DNA from: Branchiostoma floridae
Lineage: Eukaryota; Chordata; Leptocardii; Amphioxiformes; Branchiostomatidae
Direction: 5' to 3'
DNA: 64,000 bases
NCBI RefSeq assembly: GCF_000003815.2
Contig: NW_023365732.1
Span: 300,894 to 364,893 of the forward strand
Notes under the pieces: generated by a model
What the model saw: the letters and a program-made list of their open reading frames with translations, nothing else
Database searches by the model: none
Told to the model about the DNA's origin: nothing
Part shown: positions 34,712 to 45,839 of the stretch, in pieces
How positions within the stretch are numbered: position 1 is the first letter of the stretch
How the letters are laid out: each line of letters begins with the position of its first letter
Translations under genes and position numbers: made by a program

Positions 34712-36056
34712 ATGTTGAGGGTCTGTGAGAAACTCCGTGAGGCGGACGCGAAGGGCAGGAGGTACGGACTAGCCCGTGCGGAGACAGGCTACCTCCGTGC
34801 CCTGGTGGACGCCGTTGCTGACAAGGACAGGCTGGCGGAAGTGGAGCTGCTCAAAAGCCTGGGCGACGTGAACTTGGAGAAGGGAAGACTCGGGAAGGAT
34901 GTAGGGAGGTTAAACATGGCCTTGGCGCTTTACGTGGCTGCTATGGTCCGGTGTGGCCATCGGGATCAGGGAGAAGGTATAGAACACCGGTACGAATACG
35001 CGGAGAGACTTTTACAAGGGGTGACGTCAAAGGGGTCACAGGGTCATGAACAACAAACGGAAGACAAGGAGACGACTACACCTGCAAAGGTGGCTCTGAA
35101 GTTTCAAAACCTCGACAAGAAACGGGCTGCCGGTGGTAACACAGACTCCATGCTGGTTGGATACGCACAATTAATAGTAGAGGGAATAGTAAACGAGAAC
35201 AACATGTTAGAAACAGAAGCGATCAAAAGCCTCGGTGACGTGTACCTGAAAAGAGGAACAGAAACTGGAGACACTAGACACTTGACCAGAGCTACTGCTC
35301 TGTACAACACGGCACTGGCGCGGTGTAACAACGTTCAGGGAACAGTTGTCATTGTCCACCGCTTGCTGTACACAGCAAAAATCAGGCAGGACATCACAAC
35401 AAAAAGCATAAAAGTGAGTGTTAGCGATAAAGACAATCTATGCATCTTGTTACCTCCATGAAAAATGGATGTATAGTTTTTGGCTTGTGTGTTTGTATGT
35501 GTGTGTTTCCGGATATCCGGATATGTTTGGTCAGCATAACATTAGAACCAACTTGATGGACTACAACAATATTTAGTATGTGGGTAGGGGCACGGCGGTC
35601 GGTTGCTAGGGTATTCTTTCCCGTTGCTATGCGCGTTCAACAGAGTATCGGGTTACAGGAGGCCTACTTTTGGCTACGCGTAAAATATTTGAAAATAAAA
35701 AAAATGTTTTGTCAAGGAAAATGTTTTTAAAATAAGATTAAATTAGCAATTTTTCATACTTTGAATCTTGCCGTTTGAATTTAAATAGCTGTTTTGTTTC
35801 GATGTTACTTAAAAAGACGATCATTTTCTGTTTTTAGGAAGGCCTTTAGTTTGACCAAACGCTTTATAAGATGAGCCGCAGGTGTCATCGAAAAATCTCG
35901 ATTTTTATATTTTTCGTCATCTATGAGGAAATTAAAAGTTTCTGTTTAGGGGATTTTTACCTCCATGAAATGTAATAGAATGGAGGTTATATTTACCTCC
36001 ATGAAATGTCATGGAGGTTATATTCATTTCATGGAGGTTATATTTTACCCCGCGTT

Positions 36057-36094
<38 letters not shown>

Positions 36095-39000
36095 CAAGAT
36101 AACTCAAGAACGGCTGGGTGGATTGGTTTCATACTTGGTGTGTTGGTAGTGTGTGATGAAAGCTGGAAATGATTAGATTTTGGGCCCCCTAGCGGCTCCT
36201 CTTAGTACTGCAGCGTAACATCCGGTTTTGCTATCTCGGTGTTCTGAACATGCTATGGTCACGATTTTTGAGTATTAGGTAGCTCTTGTGCTCAGGAAAA
36301 AATGACACAAGTTTGGGCCCCCTAGGGTCTAGTTTTGGGATAGCAGGGGCATTTTTGTCAAAAACTTCTGAAGACGATAACTCAAGAAGGCAACAACGGA
36401 TTTTCATGATTTTTTGTATGTAGGTACCTTAGACAATGTTGTACAAGATAAGATACTAATTATGCATAATAGGAGTACATTTGCATAATTAATGAGAATA
36501 TTCTATCATAGCAGTTTTTTCTATGTATCTCTTGTTCCAGACATGCTATGGTTTTGACATTTAGGTGGTAGATAGCTTTCAGTGCCATGACAAAGTGGGG
36601 CAAGTTTCAGCCCCCTAACATTTAATTGTGGAACTGCAGGGGCGTTTTTGTCAAGACACTCCAAAGAGGATAACTGCAGAAAGGAACGACGGATTGCCTG
36701 CATTTTAGGCATGCAGGTAGCTTAGGCAAAGATGTTCATAATGATGTACATGTTATGCAAATGAGGACTTGATTTGCATAATTAATGAGGAAATTTTATA
36801 ATTCCATTGTTTTCAATAACTGGACCTCAATACATGTAACACATGTTAATTATGATAGGTGGAATATAAGCAGATACCAAATATGGTAATGAGGAACTTA
36901 TTTCCATAATTTATGTAACAATTGCAAAATCGCTTTATGATTAATATTGGGAATTTTATAATTGTGACATGTGTACGTTAGTTAATGATGAACAACACCA
37001 TGCATAAATTACGTTAATGTGTTAGTCAATTGCATGAAATTTACGAAAGCTCTAAATTTTCATGGAGGTATGAGGTCGCCGAACTCTAGTTTAAGTTTTA
37101 ATTTCAATCAAAGTTACAATCGAAAATATGTGTAAAATTGAATTTTTCGCACTTAATTACCAATAATTCAAAATCGAAGGCATTTTCTAAAAATCCACAA
37201 AACAGAAATCTAGGGGAAACCGTTGCGGTCATTTTGAGCCGTCAATGAGTTAATTTGGACTCTTCTTGGTTGCGATCTTAAACAATGTTTGCACGCATGC
37301 CATGCCGCACGGATAGAGGGAGGGTGTAATTGATACCGGTGTAAACAAGACTTATAATATTCAAGGTCACCAACACAAACGTCAGTAGCTTCGTTAAATA
37401 TTATAGGTACCAAACAAAGTGATAGCATAGATGTACTAGTACTGTCCAGAAAATTGTTTATATTGGTGAAAAACTATATTTTTGGCTGATTCAATGTAGT
37501 TTGTGAAAAAAAGGCTAGACAGCAGTGTTTTACTGGTAATGACCGCAGATGACCTGAATAGAACACGTGTTCGGTTCGAATTACGTCAGATCGAACATTG
37601 TAGAACAAGGTTCGAATTCTGCTAGACATGGGAGGTTTGAGCCCGTATTTGACCACCGTGGGGTTGGAAAGACGAAGGTCAAGGTCAATTTCGGGCCCCT
37701 GGATGTACAGCAGCAGAACTTCCATTTTGTGTATGTTTTTTTGGCAGATGATGTGCGGATGTGCTTGTGATATACGGAAGAAGTGATGTATGTTTGGGCC
37801 CCCTAATTATAACTGCTCTGGAACTGCAGGGGCGTTTTTGTCAAAATCTTCAAAGGAGCATAACAGAACACCGGAACAATGGATTTCCGTGATATTTAGC
37901 ATGCAGGTATCTGTGGTACATATGTACATAATGAAGTGCAAATTATGCAAATTTGGGCTTAATTTGCATACTAGAGTCCATTCCAAGACACCATGAGGGT
38001 TTTTAGGCGATATTTATAATTAGTCTGAATTATTTTGAATAAAAGAATATCTGAGCCACAATAATTAAATTATTTTTAAAAAATTGACTGAGAAAGTACT
38101 CATATATTTGAATTCCTTTGAATATTTTAGAAACATTTTGAAAGTAACTTTACAAAAATATCTTTATTTAGAATAATTGTGAAACCTCTGTGTGATTATT
38201 TCACATTTACAAATATTTACAAAAAATGGTAAACCTGGCCAAATGGTTAAATTAGTTTATTGCCCCCATAAAAGTAAGCCCTATTGTTTTATCTGTATAT
38301 TTTTAGATTTCACTGCTGGGCACTGGTGGATCCTTTGTCCAGGGCTATTGTTGCATGGCACCCAACCATACTTTGCAAAAATGTGTGAATTGCTATCTTC
38401 CCAGCCCACTGAACCATTTACAAAAAATGGTAGAAAATGGTAGAAAATGGTAAATAATGGTAGAATGCTGTTATCATTACTTAGAAACCATTAGAAGTAT
38501 CCAATTCCACACAATGAATATTTCCAAAGTTTTACAGGACCAGGGAAATATTTATAAAGTTAAAACAGTGTTACAAATATTTCTGAAGTATCAAATGTCC
38601 TAGACATATAATTACAAAACTTAAAAATCAATTCTAAACAATGGCCACAAACATCCGCATGGTGTCTTGGAATGGACTCTAAATGAGGAAAATCGTTATT
38701 TAGTGTTTTCTAATATTGGACTCAAATACATGTAACATATGTAGTATGTGACAGGTGGAAGATACCAAGAAGTCCACGTACAGTTTGCATAATGTATGTG
38801 AAAGTGTCCTAATTCTTCTTAGTACATGTGGTAAATGATTCTATTGTCAACATTGTGACCTGTGTAAGTTAGTTAAAGGTGTACACAAGCAAGCATATGT
38901 AAGTAAATTTGTTGGCTGTTGGCATCCGTCTCATCGTCTCGGAAGACAATGGTAGGCAGACAGGGTGGGTTTAAGGCGACCCGTCTGCCTGGCCTGCACT

Positions 39001-42000
39001 TGGGTTTTTATGCTGAAGGAGGGTGTGCACTTCCTTCTCCACCCTCTCGTCCACTGGCGCAACAGGGGCAACTGTATGCAACGTGTAAGACGGCCCCAGC
39101 AGATGCAGGTTTGTTGTTTGGAGTTTTAATTATGCGCTAGATAACACGCACGATTGCCCACCTGTTAATCATTCCTGGGTCTCCATTTGTTTTTGTAGAA
39201 GTCAACTCTGACACAACGACAACAAGACGTGCAGAAACGAAAGGGCCACACCTCTCCCTTCTCAACTGCAACCTCAAGTGACAACACTAATGACCGAATT
39301 CGCCGTCTACACAGGTAGGTACAGGGAATGGTATAGGGGATGCTGGTTCTTTATTATTGATTTGGACTACCCTATAAGGCATACAAATCTCTGTGTATTG
39401 TAGAATGATAAAATAGACATTTTGTTATTCCTTTTCAGTACCCCGGAAGTACAAAAAGTTGAAACCTCGACCGGAGTCGACGATGACATGTTAGTGCCAC
39501 CAAGTTTTTTGTTTTGTTTTCGCAAGTGTTTAAAATGGCTCTTAAATGTAAATTCTCTGCACATTAATTCGTTCAAAAACTGAAGAGATGACCCTAACCT
39601 ATATGCTAATGAAAATATACGCAGACAACTCAAGATTGAAGCTTTATGATATTCGGTATTTGGGTAAGTGTGGGCAAAAACAAAGTGTATGTTGATTGCG
39701 GACCTTCCGATGGCTTGCTGTACTGCAGCAAAAATTCCGGTTCCTTATTCCGATCTCTGGAGATGCCCCTTTATGGTAGATGCCTCTTGGGTTTATGAAT
39801 AAATGGTATATCTTTTGGCCCCCTAGCAGTTTTTGAGGAACCGTGTGGTATTTGAAATTTTGAAAGTGATTTTTTTGGGGTCATAGGAATTTCAAACATG
39901 TGACCGATGTAGCTAAGAAAGAGGGCAACATAGATAGATATAATATGTGCCAATAGATACTTCATTTGTACAATAGATAAAAGTACTAAAATACCCAAAT
40001 GGTAGATGACGGGGAATCCATGCATTTGAATAATCAATTAAAAAAATTGTGTTATTACATTTGACATCCATGGTTACTAAAACTTCACTTTTATCCCAGA
40101 TGGGCTTTTTTACAAGTTAAATACGATTCTAATGATAGATTTCGTAATAGTTTTATGTTATGACGACATATTTACAGTTCATACGAAGAACATCTACAGC
40201 ATGGCTGCAAGGCCCTGCAGACTGGAGACCTGGACAAGGCAGAACAAAGTTTTGCAGCTGCGCTCAAGTCTGTTCATATCCAAGGTGAGTCTAAGTATGA
40301 ACCTGGTTCAAAGAGTTTTAAAGTAAATGCTTGCAAATAGTCCGTGATCCAAATTGATTCTTTTCGACACACCGAACTATGTTCACCGCAGATCTGTGAA
40401 CTACGGATAGATACACTGATAACTACGGCCATCGTGGGGTTTTAACAACAAAGTTGTTAATTTACGTCGTTACTTTACAATGCACACAGCAGATCTCAAA
40501 TCACTACGAAGAAGTAAAAACATACGATTGATGATGTGTAACTTACAGGTCAACACATGGAAGAGGTAGAGACCCTGTACATGTTAGGCAGAGTCTATCT
40601 CAAGAGAGGAATCCAGTCAAAGGACGGAGGCGACTTCACCAAGGCTGCAGCACTCTGTAATGCAGCTCTGGTAAGATCAAGTAGAGATGATATTGAGAAA
40701 GCAATCAAGGAAATAACTCACGCATTTGTTAAGGACGTCCTAAAAATTGAACAGAAGGTAGACAGTGATGATACAGAGAAACACAAATTGATGCTGAAGG
40801 CGGATAGGGGCTATGTACAAGAAGAGATCACAAGAATTGAACAAGAAGTAGATCCTTATAGCCTTGATGACGAGGACCCAAAGATAAAAGATGTCGAGAT
40901 GAAGAGAGTGGAAGCAATCAAAGCATTGTGTCAGACACTGGTTCATCAGCGTAAAGTGTTCATAGCTGGCCTTGTAGATGAATGCATGGGGGTAATGCGC
41001 CCCCCTCCCTGTAAGTACGCCATGATAGGTTTGGGTTCACAAGCCACAGGATTGGTAACACCCTACTCTGATCTGGAATTCGCCCTTTTGGTAGATAAGG
41101 AAACTGAGGAAAATGTTAGTTATTTCCGTAACCTCACACATTATCTGCATCTGAAGGTGATAAATTTAGGTGAGACCATCCTCCCTGCCATGGTGATTAA
41201 GTCTCTTAATGATTTCTACTCAGACGACCCACTGGACAGCTGGTTCTATGACTCAGTAACACCGCGCGGTTTTGCGTTCGATGGAGCCATGCCACATGCA
41301 TGCAAGACTCCATTGGGCAGGGGTAGAAACAGCCGGGGAACAAGCGAACTCATCCGCACACCAAGCAATATGACCAACGTTCTGAAAGAAGACATTACTC
41401 TCCATTTAAAGAAAGGCTACCATCTCGCTATCATACTGGCAAATGTGTCTTTTATCACAGGAGACCAGGGATTGGTAAATGAGTACAGGTCGTTATGGGC
41501 TCAGCAACTTCAAGACAATAATGGGAGTTTTCCTCGAGTCATGGCAAACAATTTACTGGGTGAAAATGTATCGACTTTTGAAACTCAGGCTCTCACTGCC
41601 GAACTGCGAAATGTTAAGAAGGAAATCTATCGGTTTTCAAGCCTTGCAGTGTCCTTTTTGGCACTACTTCATAACATACAACCGACCACAATCTGGGAAA
41701 CTATCCAGGCGCTAAGAAACAGTGGAGTCATCGATAGTGAGAACTCACACCACCTGATGGTGCTGGTCAGTATATCAGCAGAACTGAGGCTGCGGACATA
41801 CATGGGCAATCGTGGTCAGGTAGAAAACATGTCAGTCTTATGGTCAATGTCGACCGTTACGGGTATTGAAGAGAAATTGCAGAAAGTGTTTTACATCTCA
41901 AATCCAAAACAACTCATGAGATATTACAATACAGAAAGACCCCTGAAGCACTTTATATCACAGCTGACCGACGCTCAGTCGCTAAAAGAACCACCAATCT

Positions 42001-43721
42001 TCTTTGACAATTCTTCAGAGCTCAAAGCAAAGGTATATAAAAGTCTGTGTGACTTTGAAAATCTCAAGAAATGCTCAGAACAAACGCTACACAATTATTT
42101 ATCGAAATATGGTGAAACCACCGCACACAGGGACGTTGCAGCCTCACTTGACGACTTGGCTTTTGCTTTAATGACCCTTGGTGATCATAAAAAGGCTGTA
42201 CGCTATTATGAACAGTCACTACAGATGCGGTGGAGTATGTATGGTAAGAACACCGCACATCCTGACATCGCCGGCTCACTTAACAACTTGGGTGGAGCCT
42301 GGGGTGACCTTGGGGATCACAGAAAGGCGATCAGCTATTATGAACAGGCACTAGAGATGACGCGGAGTACCTATGGTAAGAACACCGCACATCCTGACAT
42401 CGCCGGCTCACTTAACAACTTGGGTGCCACCTGGGGTGACCTTGGTGATCACAGAAAGGCGGTCAACTATTATGAACAGGCACTAGAGATGAATCGGAGT
42501 ATCTTTGGTGAGGACACTGCACATCCTGACATCGCCGCTTCACTTAACAACTTGGGTAACGCCTGGAGAAACCTTGGGAATCACAGAAAGGCGATCAGCT
42601 ATTATGAACAGTCAATACAGATGAAGCGGAGTATCTATGGTGAGGACACTGCACATCTTGACATCGCCGCCTCACTTAACAACTTAGGGGCCACCTGGAG
42701 AAACCTCGGGGATTACAGAAAGGCGATCAGCTATTATGAACAGGCACTACAGATGACGCGGAGTACCTATGGTAAGGGCACCGCACATCCTTACATAGCC
42801 AGCTCACTTAACAACTTGGGTGGAGCCTGGACAAACCTCGGGGATCACAGAAAGGCGATCAGCTATTATGAACAGGCACTAGAGATGAATCGGAGTATCT
42901 TTGGTGAGGACACCGCACATCCTGACATCGCCGGCTCACTTAACAACTTGGGTGCCACCTGGGGAAACCTTGGTGATCACAGAAAGGCGGTCAGCTATTA
43001 TGAACAGGCACTAGAGATGACGCGGAGTATCTATGGTAAGGGCACTGCACATTCTGACATCGCCGGCTCACTTAACAACTTGGGTGCCACCTGGGGAAAC
43101 CTTGGGAATCACAGAAAGGCGATCAGCTATTATGAACAGTCAATACAGATGAAGCGGAGTATCTATGGTGAGGACACTGCACATCCTGACATCGCCGGCT
43201 CACTTAACAACTTAGGTGCCACCTGGAGAAACCTCGGGGATCACAGAAAAGCGATCAGCTATTATGAACAGGCACTAGAGATGACGCGGAGTATCTATGG
43301 TAAGGGCACTGCACATTCCGACATCGCCGGCTCACTTAACAACTTGGGTAACGCCTTGAGTAACCTCGGGGATCACAGAAAGGCGATCAGCTATTATGAA
43401 CAGGCACTAGAGATGACGCGGAGTATCTATGGTGAGGACACTGCACATCCTGACATCGCCACTTCACTTAACAACATGGGTAACACCTGGGGTGACCTTG
43501 GGGATCACAGAAAGGCGATCAGCTATTATGAACAGTCACTACAGATGATGAGGAGTATCTATGGTAAGAACACCGCACATCCTGACATTGTAAAATCGCT
43601 TACCAATCTGTGCGTCGCCTGGAGAGAGGTCGGTGATTACAGAAAGGCCATTTACTATCTCCAACTAATGAAACAAATGCAGCAGATTATTATAGCCTCA
43701 GATAAAAGCAGCTGTAAATGA
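34712..43721 (+). CDS. GlnD/DUF294-like nucleotidyltransferase-TPR protein, gene 2 (complete)
   Basis: Exons 34712-35413, 39199-39314, 39439-39489, 40178-40284 and 40549-43721 have GT-AG borders, agree in phase and give 1382 residues. The ATG at 34712 sits in 'ccgccatgttg' and is kept in gene 3, where the alternative ATG 12 bases upstream is ACG. Domains: three copies of a TPR-like unit around [12 protein letters not shown]...[10 protein letters not shown] (about 44-82, 170-208, 331-368); a basic low-complexity exon 2; a TPR-like exon 4; a nucleotidyltransferase with G-S489 and metal pair D500-x-E502; a GlnD-type helical stretch with [11 protein letters not shown] (about 607-645); a DUF294_C-like region with KKEIYR and LRLRTYM (about 677-745); and 12 kinesin-light-chain-type TPRs (about 834-1375). 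GlnD enzymes transfer UMP to PII proteins; the acceptor here is unknown. Intron 1 carries a 2.1-kb transposon and a 706-bp one. Confidence 0.88.
35591..37660 (+). mobile_element. CACGG-family transposon, copy 3, in intron 1 of TPR gene 2
   Basis: Ends CACGGCGGTC and GACCACCGTG with target duplication ggg (35588-35590, 37661-37663). It is 2070 bp, against 933 bp for the copy in gene A, because about 1.13 kb of another repeat is nested inside (35957-37090). The outer parts align closely with 19,432-20,364. Confidence 0.9.
35957..37090. mobile_element. Repeat nested in the CACGG element ('ggccccct' family)
   Basis: The inverted ends 'acctccatgaaat' and 'atttt-catggaggt' border it. The interior has degenerate units starting 'ggccccctag' and containing 'gcaggggcgtttttgtcaa' and 'atgcaaatgag'. 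A related unit lies outside at 37,796-37,972. A TG run (36,060-36,090) is included. Confidence 0.65.
37974..38679. mobile_element. TA-flanked MITE (706 bp) with perfect 22-bp inverted ends
   Basis: Left end GAGTCCATTCCAAGACACCA and right end TGGTGTCTTGGAATGGACTC are exact inverses, with TA on both sides (37972-37973, 38680-38681). The target was a 'ttgcataattaatgagg'-type sequence, as seen intact at 36,774. The interior is AT-rich without a transposase frame; Tc1/mariner-like by its target. Confidence 0.9.
42200..43660 (+). repeat. 126-bp coding tandem repeat (TPR array, gene 2)
   Basis: The repeat-rich part of 12 TPR units, two fewer than gene 1. Several neighbouring units share variants ('atgacgcggagtatctatgg', 'atgaatcggagtatctttgg') in an alternating order, as expected after duplication of multi-unit blocks. 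Confidence 0.9.
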
Positions 43722-43833
43722 CCTCTGCTATTAGGCCACAATGTCTTAATTTTATGGATGACATCCGCGCGCGCATTAATTCACAGCACGAAATCTGGTA
43801 TTTAAGCAAGCTTAAACTCAACGTAAACGCGAC

Positions 43834-44220
43834 GTTTCTGCACCCTTTCCGCAACTTAACGACATCTATCCGCGAACGTAAAGATCCCCTTTAATGTTAC
43901 CTTTACGTTGGCACTTATATGTACTTATATGCACTCCTCACGTGCCTTTCCGCAACTATTAGACGCTTAAAGGCGTCGTTAATGACAGTTTTTCGTAACC
44001 TATACGGGAGGAAAGTATGCGTTTATTAAGACCTTTCTGCACCCTTTCCGCAACTTAACGACATCTATCCGTGAACGTAAAGATTCCCTTTAATGCACTT
44101 ATATGTACGTTTCGGCACTCCTTCACGTGCCTTTCCGCAACTATTAGACGCTTTAAGGCGTCGTTAATGACAGTTTTTCGTAACCTATACGGGCGGAAAG
44201 CACTCGTTTCTTAAGACCTT
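43834..44220. repeat. Left subterminal tandem pair of the 10.4-kb element
   Basis: Two units of about 190 bp start 'ctgcaccctttccgcaactt' and end 'cgtaacctatacggg' plus 'ggaaag'. They are probably transposase-binding subterminal repeats (inference from CACTA biology). Confidence 0.8.
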
Positions 44221-44399
44221 TCCGTGATCTTTTGACCACATTTACAGTCGATTTCCGTCACGATTTCCCCACGTTTATGTGTCGTTTACACACCCTGAAA
44301 GGCACGCGAAGAAGTGCAGAAACGTACTTATCCGAACGCTTTCCGTGATCTTTCCTTGGACTATAGTTGTCATTTATTTTTAGTAAAGGCGGCGTAAGT

Positions 44400-45375
44400 T
44401 TAAACCTTTCCGCATCTTTAGGTAGGCTTTATGTGTTTTGTGTGGCTTAAATTGGAACTTTTGCATCGGGTATGCGTGTCTTATTTGGTGTGAATCATAC
44501 CTACACCGGTATCTATGGCTTTGCCGTCTAAACTATCTTGTGAGTCCAATTGTGGACTTGGATTGCTCGACCGAGGGAACAATCGGTGTACAATATCCAT
44601 GCACGAATCTCCGCTACATTTAAGTCCACAATTTGGAGTCCAGTGTCGGGCGATACGCCTGGAAAGACATCATTTCAAGCAGCATAGTCCCATCTGGCCA
44701 TCACATTAGGAAAAATCCGCTGAGATTCCCGAAGACGGGTACTGTTTTGTGATGAACAGGCCGTGCTCTCCATATCTCCGCCAGCTTATGCTGGTCAAGA
44801 TGACACAGTCTTGAATTCACCCTGAGTTGTGCCCCTTTGAAGACTCTCCAACATACTCCGTTTCTGGCAAGCCTTGAGTGTCCTATGGTTATGTCCGTTC
44901 CGTCCTGTAGTTCCGTTCGAATCCATTTGCGGCAAAGCCACGCCGATAATCCGTGTGTTGAAACGGATCCAAGGCTCCTTCTTGACTTGTCCCGAAACAG
45001 ACGCCCTGCAAACTGGTTTCTTCTATAAATTATTGTATATTCGTTAGGTTTAAAAAACCCACCTTTGTCTGTCATTGGATAACGCCCTATCACATGACTG
45101 GCCTCTTCTGGGAGCTGCTAATTAGAAATTCAATGCCGCGTTGTTCGTTATTCATAGTTGACGGCGAATAAATTTGAATTTGAAAAACACCATCCCCTTT
45201 GTACGCTGTTTAGCCAATGTTAAGCTAAACACAACTGTTACCACACTAGAAAATACCAGCCTTTCTGGGAGAACGTGATTATTGCTTGTAGATAATAAAT
45301 GTTCTTCCAGATGATAAGAAAGTTTTTTTGTACAATTATATAAACAGCAAACCCGCTATATTCCCATGATACGTT
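44400..45375. other. Interior of the 10.4-kb element, left of the nested element
   Basis: No coding frame with recognisable similarity. Frames up to 130 codons exist but have no second copy to test. Nothing further was seen. Confidence 0.5.
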
Positions 45376-45839
45376 CACTGCATGAAAAGTCGAATTTACC
45401 CCATTGGTAAATGCGGTGTATAGCCGGGTAAAGTTTAGATTTACCAGGGATTTATCGACATTTACCCGCCGGTAAAGGTGCAAATATACCAGGCATTTAC
45501 CCGCATGGTATAGCGGGTAATGTTTGCCTGATTTACCCACATTTACCAGGTTCGTGTAAATATGCGTTTACCGAGATTTACCGTACGAGGTATTTCTCAT
45601 ATATTTTGCGCATTTACCGACATTTACCATGCGGAGTATTTCTCATATAGCTGTATTTACCCATATTTACCTTGGATTTATACATACCTTTACCAGAATA
45701 TTCAATGCTATATTTATCCCCCTTTACCCACATTTAGCTGTATTTACCTTGGATTTATACAACCTTTACCAGAATAATATCATATGCCCCCCTTTACCCA
45801 CATTTAGCCAGTAGTTAACCGATTACTCCCCAGAATTAC

